Below the pieces are notes generated by a model. That model was not told where the DNA came from, did not search any database, and saw nothing but the letters and a program-made list of their open reading frames with translations. Below are positions 38,818 through 48,595 of a DNA stretch of 64,000 bases, one piece after another. The stretch covers positions 62,001 through 126,000 of the forward strand of contig JAJDAO010000026.1 of NCBI GenBank assembly GCA_029261835.1, read 5' to 3'. Positions within the stretch are counted from its first letter, which is position 1; the number at the start of each line of letters is the position of its first letter. A program made the position numbers and the translations under genes. The DNA comes from Deltaproteobacteria bacterium (lineage in GTDB: Bacteria; Myxococcota_A; UBA9160; UBA4427).

Positions 38818-38846
38818 AAGCTATTCTGCAAGTATTGTGCTGTCAA
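38818..38846 (-). promoter_or_regulatory. Candidate sigma70-type promoter for the 38787-35061 operon
   Basis: Minus strand TTGACA - 17 nt - TAGCTT; flanked by CTTGC/GCAAG inverted half-sites. Confidence 0.4.
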
Positions 38847-39183
38847 GAGCGCGGCTGGTCGCGTGGACCGGTGTGCGCTCACTGTGTGGGGTGCACGTCC
38901 GATGTGTCAAGCGCCGCCCTTCGGCACGATCTCGAACCATCACACCGGCGTGTACCCCGTCCAGCCGACGGGACAGACTCACTACCGAGACCTGCTTGCG
39001 AATCGGATCTCACCGCGGCGAGCGAGTCCTGCAAGCGCGCCCACATCCGACGTTCCGGCCGGCCTCCTGAGAACGGCCGCCGCGGGCCCGACCGGCTCCG
39101 TGCTGATGCCTCCCACCTTGACCTTCCGCCCGCCGCACCGGCACATGGTGATGCGACGGTCCGCAATCCAGGAGGCCTGATCT

Positions 39184-39492
39184 GTGGCCGACGCGCCCGT
39201 TTTCGATTCCGTGTGCAGGCACCTCGAGGCCCGCACCTCGCTCGATCATCTCGAAACCCGCGGCACCGTGCGCCTGGCCCTCAAAGTGGCTGGCCTCGAC
39301 GCCCGCAGCGTAAGCCCCGAGCACATGAAGGTGGTGCTCGAGAAGGTGATGCCCAGCGAGCTCGCTGCCCGAGGCATCGAGGACAGCGAGGACATCTGCC
39401 GCGAGCTGGTCTCGAAGGTGGACCGGCTCGCGAGCGACCCCGATGCACCCGACAGCCCCGACGCGGTCTTTGCCCGCCTTGGCGGCAAGTAG
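39184..39492 (+). CDS. Hypothetical 102-aa protein
   Basis: AGGAGG Shine-Dalgarno upstream of GTG start; first gene of a tight co-directional run. Confidence 0.6.
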   Translation: MADAPVFDSVCRHLEARTSLDHLETRGTVRLALKVAGLDARSVSPEHMKVVLEKVMPSELAARGIEDSEDICRELVSKVDRLASDPDAPDSPDAVFARLGGK

Positions 39493-39506
39493 GTCCTGGA
39501 GCCTCC

Positions 39507-40259
39507 ATGGATGGAACCACGCTCTTCCTCATCGTCTGCTTCACGGCCTTCGTGCTCTGCTCCGGAGTCGTCGGGGTTCGGCTGCTCTGCCTCGCCAGGC
39601 GTACCGGCGAGCTGCCCGAGCGGCTCATGGGCCTGGGGCTCCTGTGCCTGGTCCCGATCAACTTGCCGCTGATGGCCTGGTCGCGTATGGGCCGCGTGGA
39701 CGTAGGCGAAGTGCGCATCCTCGTGCTCGCCTTCGCGCTGGTCTTCCTATGGCTCGGCATCAGCTGCCTCGTGGCCTTCACCTGGAAGACCTTCCGCCCA
39801 GATGATGGCTGGGCCCAGATCCTGACCATCTTGGTGTGCTCCGTCGCTGCCGCGACGATCACCGGCATGTTCGTGTCCGTGCACTCGAGCCCGGCCGAGA
39901 TGCCATCCTTCGAGGCGACCCAGCTGTGGGCGCGCCTGGTGCGCCTTCCCATGCTGGTCACCTATGCCTGGACGGGATTCGAGAGCCTGTACCACTACCG
40001 GATGGCGTGGCGCCGCCTAGTCCTCGGGCTGGGCGATCCCGTGGTCACCAACCGCTTCTTGCTGTGGGGGCTGGTGAGCATCGACCTGCTGGTCGTCAAC
40101 GCCGCGAGCCTACTGCTCCACACGCAAGGTGTGGGCGTATTGGCCTCGCCCGTAGGCCTCTTAGTGACGTCGATCGGCGGCCTGGTGGGCGCCGTCTTCT
40201 TGTTCCTCATCTTCCTTCCCCCCGCAGCCTACATTCGCCTGGTTCGACACCAGGCATAG
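39507..40259 (+). CDS. Polytopic (about 7 TM) membrane protein, unknown
   Basis: Seven hydrophobic segments in 250 aa; 14 nt after the 102-aa ORF. Confidence 0.65.
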   Translation: MDGTTLFLIVCFTAFVLCSGVVGVRLLCLARRTGELPERLMGLGLLCLVPINLPLMAWSRMGRVDVGEVRILVLAFALVFLWLGISCLVAFTWKTFRPDDGWAQILTILVCSVAAATITGMFVSVHSSPAEMPSFEATQLWARLVRLPMLVTYAWTGFESLYHYRMAWRRLVLGLGDPVVTNRFLLWGLVSIDLLVVNAASLLLHTQGVGVLASPVGLLVTSIGGLVGAVFLFLIFLPPAAYIRLVRHQA

Positions 40260-40276
40260 GGACAGGCGGTCTGACT

Positions 40277-41851
40277 ATGGCCGATCTTGGCTTCTGGAGC
40301 TTTGCGGCGCGTGAGCCCGATCGCCTCGCGTTGGTCGATCCCTTCGAGCGGCACTGGACTCGGGGCGAGCTACTCGCGGCGTGCAACCGCGTGGTGGGCG
40401 GCCTGCGCGACCTGGGGCTCGCGCGCGGCGACGTGGTCGCCATCGACTCGGTCAACTGTGCGGAGTACTTCGTGGTCAACCTGGCCTGCGCCCAGGCGGG
40501 CCTCTACCTCACCCCCATCAACTGGCACCTGGCCGGGCCCGAGGTCGCCTACATCCTGAAGGACTGCGAGGCCAGAGCCTTCATTGGCCACGAGCGGGTG
40601 GACACAATCTGCGCCGAGACGGCTGCGGAGGCCGGCCTTCGGCCCGAAGTCTGCTTTGCCGTCGGTGAGGTCGAGGGCTTCCGTCCCTTCGCTGAGCTGG
40701 GCGAAGGACAGTCGGCGGACACGCCCGCCGAACGCTGCGCGGGCAACGTGATGAACTACACCTCCGGAACCACGGGGCATCCGAAGGGCGTGAAGCGCGC
40801 GCTGGCGCCGCCCGAGCTAGAGCCCGACGTCATCTTCTCCATGATCGCGGGCTTCCTGGGCATGTTCGGCATCCAGCCCGAGGATGACAATGTCTACATC
40901 TGCGGTTCGCCCCTCTACCACACCGCCGTCTTGATGCAGTCGAGCTCGGCCCTCCACTATGGGCACCCCGTGGTGCTGATGGACAGATGGAATCCCGAGG
41001 ACATGTTGCGGCTGATCGAGAAGTACCGCTGCACCGAGAGCCACATGGTGCCCACGCAGTTCCACCGCCTGCTGCTGCTGCCCGAGGAGGTGAAGGCCCA
41101 CTACGACTGCTCCTCCACCCGCTGCATGATCCACGCGGCCGCGCCCTGCCCGCCCGACGTGAAGCGCCGCATGCTCGAGTGGTGGGGGCCGTCCATCTAC
41201 GAGTACTACGCCGCCACCGAGGGAGGCGGAACCATCGTGACACCCGAGCAGTGGCTCGAGCGTCCGGGAACGGTGGGCCGGGCCTGGACGGGGGCCGAAA
41301 TCCGCATCTTCGACGACGAGGGTCTCGAGCTGCCGACGGGTGAGACGGGCACCGTCTACATGCTGCTCGGAGACGCCGCCCGCTTCGAATACCGCGACGA
41401 CGCCGAGAAGACACGCAAGAACCGCCTCACCACTGAGGACGACAAGGTCTTCTTCACGGTCGGTGACGTCGGCTTTCTCGACGACGCAGGCTTTCTCTTC
41501 CTCTGCGACCGCAAGATCGACATGATCATCTCCGGCGGCGCCAACATCTACCCGGCCGAGATCGAAAACGTCCTGATCACCCACCCGAGCGTGGGCGACG
41601 TGGCCGTCTTCGGCATCCCCAACCAGGAGTGGGGTGAAGAAATCAAGGCCGTTGTGGAGCCCGCCCCCGGCGTGGAGGCAAGTGACGTGCTGACCCGGGA
41701 GCTGCTGGAGCTGTGCCTCAAGCAGCTGGCGAAATTCAAGGTGCCCCGCAGCATCGAATACACCGACACGATGCCACGTGACCCCAACGGCAAGCTCTAC
41801 AAGCGCAAGCTGCGTGACCCCTACTGGGAGGGGCAGGAACGCTCGATCTGA
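40277..41851 (+). CDS. Acyl-CoA synthetase (AMP-binding)
   Basis: MNYTSGTTGHPKGVKRAL (P-loop), YEYYAATEGGG, GDVGFLDDAGFLFLCDRKIDMIISGGANIYPAEIE, PRDPNGKLYKRKLR. Confidence 0.92.
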   Translation: MADLGFWSFAAREPDRLALVDPFERHWTRGELLAACNRVVGGLRDLGLARGDVVAIDSVNCAEYFVVNLACAQAGLYLTPINWHLAGPEVAYILKDCEARAFIGHERVDTICAETAAEAGLRPEVCFAVGEVEGFRPFAELGEGQSADTPAERCAGNVMNYTSGTTGHPKGVKRALAPPELEPDVIFSMIAGFLGMFGIQPEDDNVYICGSPLYHTAVLMQSSSALHYGHPVVLMDRWNPEDMLRLIEKYRCTESHMVPTQFHRLLLLPEEVKAHYDCSSTRCMIHAAAPCPPDVKRRMLEWWGPSIYEYYAATEGGGTIVTPEQWLERPGTVGRAWTGAEIRIFDDEGLELPTGETGTVYMLLGDAARFEYRDDAEKTRKNRLTTEDDKVFFTVGDVGFLDDAGFLFLCDRKIDMIISGGANIYPAEIENVLITHPSVGDVAVFGIPNQEWGEEIKAVVEPAPGVEASDVLTRELLELCLKQLAKFKVPRSIEYTDTMPRDPNGKLYKRKLRDPYWEGQERSI

Positions 41852-41895
41852 TCGGCCACGCCATCGGCCGACAACCTGAGCAAAGGAAGAGAGCT

Positions 41896-42963
41896 GTGAA
41901 GATTGACGGCGCGTTAATGGTGGATGATCCCGCCGAGGCGGGACCCCTGGCCGCGCGCCTCGAGGCAGCCGGCTACGACGGGGGCTTCAGTGTGGAGGGG
42001 CGACACGACCCCTTCCTGCCTCTGAGTGTCGCCGCCCAACAGACCGAGCAGCTGGAGCTCGGGACCGCCATTGCCGTGGCCTTCGCGCGCAATCCGATGA
42101 ACCTCGCCCACCTGGGCTACGACATGCAGCTGCTCTCCAGGGGGCGCTTCATTCTCGGGCTGGGCACACAGATCCGCCCGCACATCGAGCGTCGCTTCAG
42201 CATGCCGTGGTCACGACCCGCGGCCCGCATGCGGGAGATGATCCTCGCGATTCGTGCGATCTGGGCGTGTTGGCAAGACGGCGGCAAGCTCGACTTCCGG
42301 GGCGAGTTCTTCACCCACACCCTGATGACGCCCGTGTTCGCGCCCGGGCCGAATCCGCACGGCACCCCGCGCATCTTCTGCGCCGGCGTCGGCCCCCGCA
42401 TGACGCAGGTGGCCGGTGAAGTGGCCGACGGCTTCCTCGTGCACCCCTTCCACACGGCCGACTTCGTCCGTCAGGCGACCCTTCCGGCCCTCGAGCAGGG
42501 CTTCGCCCGCGGTGGGCGCGGCCGAGAGGACTTCGAGGTTTCCTGCCAGGTCATCCTGGCCACCGGCCGCAACGAAGAGGAGCTCACGGCCGCGCGCAAC
42601 GGGGCCCGCGCGCAGATTTCCTTCTATGGCTCGACGCCGGCCTACCGACCCGTGCTCGAGTCCCTGGGCCGCGGTGATCTCCACGAAGAGCTGAACCGCT
42701 TGTCCAAGCGGGGGGGGTGGCTCGAGATGGCGGGGCTGGTCGACGACGAGCTGCTCGAGCAGATCGCCGTGGTGGGCGCCCGTGAAGAGATTCCGGCGAT
42801 GCTACGCGAGCGCTACGCCGGTGCGGTCGATCGACTGAGCCTGATCGCCCCCTTCGCCCCAGACGAGGCGCTCTGGGCGGATGTCGTCAAGAGCTGCAAG
42901 GCACTGGCCTGGTCAACCCGGCCTTCCGGGAGAGAAAGAGAAGACGCGGGACGAACGCTGTGA
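41896..42963 (+). CDS. LLM-class (luciferase-like) F420/flavin-dependent oxidoreductase
   Basis: LAARLEAAGYDGGFSVEGRHDPFLPL, TAIAVAFARNPMNLAHLGYDMQLLSRGRFILGLGTQIRPHIERRF. Confidence 0.88.
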   Translation: MKIDGALMVDDPAEAGPLAARLEAAGYDGGFSVEGRHDPFLPLSVAAQQTEQLELGTAIAVAFARNPMNLAHLGYDMQLLSRGRFILGLGTQIRPHIERRFSMPWSRPAARMREMILAIRAIWACWQDGGKLDFRGEFFTHTLMTPVFAPGPNPHGTPRIFCAGVGPRMTQVAGEVADGFLVHPFHTADFVRQATLPALEQGFARGGRGREDFEVSCQVILATGRNEEELTAARNGARAQISFYGSTPAYRPVLESLGRGDLHEELNRLSKRGGWLEMAGLVDDELLEQIAVVGAREEIPAMLRERYAGAVDRLSLIAPFAPDEALWADVVKSCKALAWSTRPSGREREDAGRTL

Positions 42964-43037
42964 ATGCCTCGGCATCGAAGCTCCGATCTTCGCCTTCACC
43001 CATTGTCGCGACGTTGTTGTGGTGATGGTGTGCCAGA
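42944..43037 (+). pseudogene. 5' remnant of a nitronate-monooxygenase-like gene
   Basis: Reads TRDERCECLGIEAPIFAFTHCRDVVVVMVCQK, close to MNQDLCRELGIDVPIFAFTHCRDVVVAVSQ of the intact gene at 53162-52029; then homology stops. Confidence 0.7.
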
Positions 43038-43079
43038 AGGTCACCACGCTTCCGAGTCGGGCAACTTGGAGGACATGAA

Positions 43080-45545
43080 GTGATGCGCAAGTGCACCGTT
43101 GTGCTTCTCCTGATCGTCGTGGCAGCGTGGGCGGGAGGTGTCTGGGCCAAGGACGAGCTACCGCCCGGCTCGGTCCAGACCGAGGAGTCTTGGCCGGGCA
43201 TTGACATCCGTGACTCCGATGAGAAAGACATCGAAGTCTTGATCAGAGAGATCGAGGAGATGGTCGTCACGGCCCAAAAGCGCAGGTCTACGCTCAGGGA
43301 CACGGCCATCTCCATGTCTGTCTTCGGCGCGCAGACCATCGACATGCTGGGGATCAGCAACGCGCAGGATCTCACCAACTTCACGCCCAACGTCAGCATC
43401 GGGACCGGTTCCAAGGGAACCAACTTCTTCGTCACCTCCCGGGGCATCAGCATGGGCGATGTGGGAAATCTCTCGCGCGACTCCGCCACAGCGATCTATG
43501 TCGACGGCGTCTATTCTGGCATGACGATCGGCAACCTCATCGACGTAACGGATCTGGAGCGCATCGAGGTGCTGCGCGGTCCCCAGGGCGATCTCTACGG
43601 TCGCAACGCCAATGGCGGCGCCATCAATTTTCTCACCCGTAAGCCCTCCGGCACCTGGGGCTCGAAGGCGAGCCTGCAAGGAGGCAATGAGGGTCGTATC
43701 GATTTCCGTGGTGCCATCGACTTTCCGGTCTTCGGCGACGAGGGCTTCGTGGTGGACGAGAAGTTCGGCGCCCTCTCCGGCATGGCCAGCTTCGCCACCC
43801 TCAACCAGACGAGTGCCTTCTACGAGAACTCGGCCGGTCCCGATGTCCAGGACGAGAGTCGCCTCGTGGGTCGCCTGGTCATCCGCTACGTGAACGAGCA
43901 CTTTGAGGCCGACTATTCCTACGATCGCAACTACATCGACGAGCAGGGGCCGGAGATGCAGATGACGAAGTTCTACCCGGGCACGCGATTCCTGGACGGG
44001 ACCCTTCCGGTCACTCCAGGCTTCACCTCCGGTGTCAACATGCAACCCTACGAATCTCATACCCGAAGCGACCGCCGCGATCTGAACGGCGCGCCCCAGA
44101 ACGATACCGTCGACCTCCAGTCTCATTCGCTGACCATGGCCTACGAGTTCGAGGATCTCGGCTGCCTTGGGAGCGCAACCCTCAAGTCCATCACCGGCTA
44201 TCGCAGCAGCAATGCGATCGCCTACAACGATAGCGATGGAACTCCATTCTCGGTCTTCGAGACCAGGACCGACACAGAGCAGGACCAGGTCACCCAGGAG
44301 CTCAACTTCATCGGCGGCAATCGCTACGACTGGGGGCAGCTGGACTACACCATCGGTTACTTCTACTTCTACGAACAGGGCGAGTCTCTGGACTACCAGC
44401 TCGTCTTCCTTGACAGTGCCTTCGACGGAATCCCCACAGGCCTGCCTCCGCCAAACGCGATCCTAGACCTCGGGCAGCGGCAGGACTCCCGACCCGAGAT
44501 CGACAACCAGGCACACGCCGTCTACGGCCACTGGGACTACACGCCGCCGATCTTGGACGATCGCATCGCGCTCGAGTTCGGCGTCCGCTACACGTACGAG
44601 AACCGCGGCATTGCCAAGAGCATAACGAGCGGACCGACGCTCCTGACACGAACGACAGCGAGCAAGACCTTCGATGCCGTGACTCCGAAGGGAACCGTCC
44701 GGGCCCGGGTGACCGATGAGCTGAACGCCTACTTCACCATCTCGCGCGGCTTCACCTCGGGTGGCTTCAACGCTCGGGCCAACAGTGCCGATCCCAACGC
44801 TCTCACATACGTGGGCAAGGCGTACAAGCCGGAGTTCGTGACGAACTTCGAGGGCGGCCTCAAGTTCCGTGGCCTGAACAACCGGGTTGGTTTGAACGTG
44901 GCGGCCTTCTTCATGGACTACAAAGACATGCAGCGGACCTTCCTCAGGCTCGAGCCGGGCCCCCCCCTGAGCATCACCACCGGCATTACCAACGTAGGCG
45001 AGGCGGAGATTGCGGGCATGGAGATCCAGCTGCAGACCATGCCGATCGACAACCTCATGATCGACGCGACCTACGGCCTGACCTCCGCTGAATACATCGA
45101 GTTCATCGATTTCATCCCGGGCGGCGGGGGGGCGCAAAGGAACTTTGCCGACGAGCGGGCATTCGCCACCACGCCCAAGCACAACTTCAGCGTGGGGGTG
45201 CAATACTGGTTCACTCAGCTCGAGCACGTCGAGATCGTTCCGCGCATCGATTACTACTGGCAGGATGAGACGTGCTTCCAGAACTGCGACAACCCCGATG
45301 CAGATCAGAACGCCTACGGGCTCCTCAGTGCACGTCTGTCCATCCAGGGATACGAGCTGCCGCGGAACATGGGTACGCTGAGCGCCATCATCTGGGGCCA
45401 GAACCTGCTCGACCGCAGCTATGCGACCTTGGCGATCGACTTCAATACCAATACGGCGGGCACATTCTCCTGGATCACGAAGCACTTCGGCAAGCCACGG
45501 ACCTTCGGCGGGACCCTCATCTGGCGGTTCGGCAGCTTCTTGTGA
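43080..45545 (+). CDS. TonB-dependent receptor
   Basis: Signal peptide; TonB box IEEMVVTAQKR; DLTNFTPNVSIGTG..., IDVTDLERIEVLRGPQGDLYGRNANGGAINFLTRKPSG; C-terminal GGTLIWRFGSFL. Confidence 0.93.
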   Translation: MMRKCTVVLLLIVVAAWAGGVWAKDELPPGSVQTEESWPGIDIRDSDEKDIEVLIREIEEMVVTAQKRRSTLRDTAISMSVFGAQTIDMLGISNAQDLTNFTPNVSIGTGSKGTNFFVTSRGISMGDVGNLSRDSATAIYVDGVYSGMTIGNLIDVTDLERIEVLRGPQGDLYGRNANGGAINFLTRKPSGTWGSKASLQGGNEGRIDFRGAIDFPVFGDEGFVVDEKFGALSGMASFATLNQTSAFYENSAGPDVQDESRLVGRLVIRYVNEHFEADYSYDRNYIDEQGPEMQMTKFYPGTRFLDGTLPVTPGFTSGVNMQPYESHTRSDRRDLNGAPQNDTVDLQSHSLTMAYEFEDLGCLGSATLKSITGYRSSNAIAYNDSDGTPFSVFETRTDTEQDQVTQELNFIGGNRYDWGQLDYTIGYFYFYEQGESLDYQLVFLDSAFDGIPTGLPPPNAILDLGQRQDSRPEIDNQAHAVYGHWDYTPPILDDRIALEFGVRYTYENRGIAKSITSGPTLLTRTTASKTFDAVTPKGTVRARVTDELNAYFTISRGFTSGGFNARANSADPNALTYVGKAYKPEFVTNFEGGLKFRGLNNRVGLNVAAFFMDYKDMQRTFLRLEPGPPLSITTGITNVGEAEIAGMEIQLQTMPIDNLMIDATYGLTSAEYIEFIDFIPGGGGAQRNFADERAFATTPKHNFSVGVQYWFTQLEHVEIVPRIDYYWQDETCFQNCDNPDADQNAYGLLSARLSIQGYELPRNMGTLSAIIWGQNLLDRSYATLAIDFNTNTAGTFSWITKHFGKPRTFGGTLIWRFGSFL

Positions 45546-45607
45546 TCAAGCCGGGAGTCGAGGAGCAGCCCGCAGCACGTTCGCCGCGACTACGCTGCAC
45601 GTTCTGA

Positions 45608-46720
45608 CTACAGACTTTCGTGCGCAATCTCGGAGAGCTTGACGATCCGGCACAAGGGCTCGGGGTGGGCGTCGGCCAGGACCCAGCGGACGGCCATGGT
45701 TCCGTGGTCGTGTCCCGCTGTGTCGATCCAGTTGGGATGCCCCGGATCTCGCTGGGCGACTACGAGCTGCAACGCACCGTCGGCTTGGAGCTCCGCTTGG
45801 CCGCTGTTGATGTGGACGCGGCGAAAATCGTAGTCGAGGGACTCGGCCCAGATGTTGCCCAGCTGGAAGTTCCAGTAGCGGCAGTTCGGGGGCGTGACTT
45901 CGATGACCAGGGCCTCGTCGGGCCCGAGCTCCCACACGCCCAGCCAGATGCGGATGTTCGGGTCACCACCCAGAAGTCGGTGGTTTTCGGCATCGGGGAG
46001 GTGGAAGGCGTTGACCGGCGCCTTCTTGCGCATGTCGCGCACCCAGTCGGCAAACCACGACGCGCATCCGATGGCGTACATCGCCGATCCGTTCAGTAGC
46101 GCCGGTACACGGTCGGCGGTCAGCGGCGGCGGCGGCCCCTCGGCATCGAGGCACTCGATCTGTGCCTGGACGGGGTTCTCCTTGGAACGATCGACAAAGG
46201 TCTGTCGCAGCAGGATCTGGGATGTGTCGGGGCTCATGCGAAGCCAATTGCCGGAGTGCTGCTTCTGGCTCGCGATGATCTCGAAGCTGCCGTCTTCGTT
46301 GAGCTCCAGCTCGGAGTCGTTGAGGTGCCCAGCGCCCCCCGAGATCTTGTCGGGGGCCGAGAAGCCCAGATTCTGCGCCGCGAAGCTCATGTAGTTGATC
46401 GTTCCGCGCGTGCCTCGAATCCGGTACGTGTAGTCGGGGCTCACGCTGGCGCTCAGGTACCAGTTGTCCGGGTTGTCGAGCCCCATCTTCACCAGCTCCG
46501 GCATAGAGCGAAAGGTCGGATGCTCGGGCCCTTCGCGCTCCCCGAAAGCCAGGCTGCCGGCCCGCAGCAGGCGCAGCAGGTAGCGGTGCCCCTCGGCGCG
46601 ATCAAAGGTAGAACGCGCCAGATCGTCGCGGAGCAGCACGTCACCCGCCTTCTTCAGGAGATCGCAGAACTCGATCCAGGCTTCAGCGCTGTTCACCTTC
46701 TCAGTGGCATCGTTGGCCAT
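45608..46720 (-). CDS. DUF1214-domain protein
   Basis: NWYLSASVSPDYTYRIRGTRGTINYMSF, TPPNCRYWNFQLGNIWAESLDY, NWIDTAGHDHGTMAVRWV characteristic of DUF1214. Confidence 0.8.
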   Translation of the reverse strand: MANDATEKVNSAEAWIEFCDLLKKAGDVLLRDDLARSTFDRAEGHRYLLRLLRAGSLAFGEREGPEHPTFRSMPELVKMGLDNPDNWYLSASVSPDYTYRIRGTRGTINYMSFAAQNLGFSAPDKISGGAGHLNDSELELNEDGSFEIIASQKQHSGNWLRMSPDTSQILLRQTFVDRSKENPVQAQIECLDAEGPPPPLTADRVPALLNGSAMYAIGCASWFADWVRDMRKKAPVNAFHLPDAENHRLLGGDPNIRIWLGVWELGPDEALVIEVTPPNCRYWNFQLGNIWAESLDYDFRRVHINSGQAELQADGALQLVVAQRDPGHPNWIDTAGHDHGTMAVRWVLADAHPEPLCRIVKLSEIAHESL

Positions 46721-46756
46721 GGTGGTCTCCCCGCCCGCGCCCTGGCGCGAGCGTTT

Positions 46757-47905
46757 CTAGCCCGCGTCGATCTCGAAGCGGGAGATGTAGTCCGCGAAGC
46801 GAACGCGGACTCGGTCTGCGTCCAGGCCGAACTCTTCGAGCCCGTAGCTGTGCCGTCCGTGCTTGCCCTTCGGGTTGGCGTCCGTATGCGCTTGCAGCGC
46901 ACCTCGAATCTCGTCGTCGAGAGGCATGCCAAACTGGCCGTAGATCCGCTGGGCGACGCCCAGCGGATCCTCCACAAAGTCGTCGTGCTTCATGTCCACA
47001 AAGCGAGCCGGGTCACACTGATCGCGAACCCGAAGGCCTAATTCCAGGGAAGTCGCGTAGAAATCCATCACGCGCGGCCCTACCTCCTTCTTGTCGATTT
47101 CGAGGCCCTGCATGAGCGCGTGTGTCATGCTGCACATGGATGCGATACACACAGTCGGCTCGCGGTGACTCCACACGATGGAAACATCTGGAAACAACTC
47201 GATCAAGCTGTCGATGGCCCACATATGTGCGGGCGCCTTGAGGAGCCAGCGCTCGCCGGGACGCTGCCAGTCGAGCAGCTGGAGAAGAACGCGGTAGTAG
47301 CGGTACATGGGCCCAAGATCCTGCTTGCGATACCAGGACGCATAGGGCTCGAGCAAGATTTCGACGCCGTGGTGAACCCCGCCCAGGGAGAGCGCGTGGA
47401 GGAGCACGCACTCTTCAGGCGTGTCCGCACTGACAAAGTGAATCTTGCTGAACTCGGGGTTCGTCTTGTGCTGCTCTTCGCAGAAGCTCTTGATTGCGAG
47501 GTACCGGGGATCCACAGCGCCGGGCTCCAGACCCTCCGCCGGGTCCGGGAACTGGGCCTCCCACAGCAGGAGGGGGCGCGCCGCCGGGTCCACGGCCAGT
47601 AGGTTGAAGAGCGCCGAAGTGCCCGAGCGCGGCATCCCCGTGAGCACCATGGGCTTCGGGACGGGCCGCTCTGCGATCTCGGGATGCTTGCGAAGAGCCT
47701 CCTGCACCCGCAGCCGAGTCGCCAGGAGCCCGAGCACTCGCCCGCGGTTGCGCTGGCGGCCGCGCTCGTCCCACGCATTGCAGTCATAGGTTTCGCACAG
47801 CACCGCGAGGGCTTCGCGAAAGTCGTCCGCTCCAAAGTCCGACAGGCCCGCTGCAGACTGCGCTTCCTTCATCAGAGCTTCGGGGTCGAAGCTTGCGTCG
47901 GACAT
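46757..47905 (-). CDS. Sulfotransferase family protein
   Basis: PMVLTGMPRSGTSALFNLLAVDPAARPLLLWEAQFPDP; VSIVWSHREPTVCIASMCSMTHAL. Confidence 0.85.
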   Translation of the reverse strand: MSDASFDPEALMKEAQSAAGLSDFGADDFREALAVLCETYDCNAWDERGRQRNRGRVLGLLATRLRVQEALRKHPEIAERPVPKPMVLTGMPRSGTSALFNLLAVDPAARPLLLWEAQFPDPAEGLEPGAVDPRYLAIKSFCEEQHKTNPEFSKIHFVSADTPEECVLLHALSLGGVHHGVEILLEPYASWYRKQDLGPMYRYYRVLLQLLDWQRPGERWLLKAPAHMWAIDSLIELFPDVSIVWSHREPTVCIASMCSMTHALMQGLEIDKKEVGPRVMDFYATSLELGLRVRDQCDPARFVDMKHDDFVEDPLGVAQRIYGQFGMPLDDEIRGALQAHTDANPKGKHGRHSYGLEEFGLDADRVRVRFADYISRFEIDAG

Positions 47906-47937
47906 TTCCCCTCTTCCTTTCAGAGTTCCTTTCGGAG

Positions 47938-48534
47938 TTAGAGACCGGTCCGCCGCCTGCTCTCGCTGCTCTTGCGGGATCCATCAGATGCGCGAACGCG
48001 CGTGGCTGAATGGGGGTGCTCCGAAAAGAGACTGATCAGTCCATCGAGCTCGCGCTTGAGTCGATCGCGCTTGGCTTTGCCCAGAGGTTCGAGCAGCTCG
48101 GATTGCGCGGACTGCACCGCCTCGAAGGAGCGTTCGGCGATCTCCCGCCCCGTCGATGTGAGCACGACATCGGAGCGGCGGCCGTCCTCCGCACAAGATT
48201 CGCGCTCCACCAAGCCTTCCTGCTCGAGCTTCCCGAGGATGCGCGTCATGCCCGCCGACGTCTGGCCCACGCTGTAGCGGAGTTCGGTGGGCGATCGGCG
48301 GCAGTCCGGAGCCGAGATGCGCAACATGGTGAGCGTGGTCCACTCGGCGAAATTCAGCTGAAAGTGTGCGAGCACGCTGGTTTTCAAGGTCGCTACCCAG
48401 CGCGCCAGGGTCTCGAGTCGTCCGACTAGCTCAATGGCCCCCGAGTCCACCGAAGGGAGGATCTCGCGCCACGCGAGGGCTGTCTCTTCGAGCAAGGCAG
48501 ACAGGTCTTTGGGTTGGCTGGTCGGGTCAGGCAA
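47938..48534 (-). CDS. MarR family transcriptional regulator
   Basis: LNFAEWTTLTMLRISAPDCRRSPTELRYSVGQTSAGMTRILGKLEQEGLVERESCAEDGRRSDVVLTSTG. Confidence 0.9.
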   Translation of the reverse strand: MPDPTSQPKDLSALLEETALAWREILPSVDSGAIELVGRLETLARWVATLKTSVLAHFQLNFAEWTTLTMLRISAPDCRRSPTELRYSVGQTSAGMTRILGKLEQEGLVERESCAEDGRRSDVVLTSTGREIAERSFEAVQSAQSELLEPLGKAKRDRLKRELDGLISLFSEHPHSATRVRASDGSRKSSESRRRTGL

Positions 48535-48575
48535 TGGGGGCCCTCCGAATCGAGGGCTCAGGATATCACTAATCT

Positions 48576-48595
48576 AGATAGCTAGCTACCTATCT
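48576..48595. promoter_or_regulatory. Probable MarR operator
   Basis: AGATAG-CTAGCTAC-CTATCT inverted repeat about 40 bp upstream of MarR start. Confidence 0.5.

Noticed and set aside
42705-42720. G8 run in LLM gene, and 7-8 nt G/C runs in both TonB genes (24503, 44959, 45126), considered as phase-variation tracts
   Set aside because: Runs this long are expected by chance at this GC content; all frames are intact and no promoter-located tract was seen
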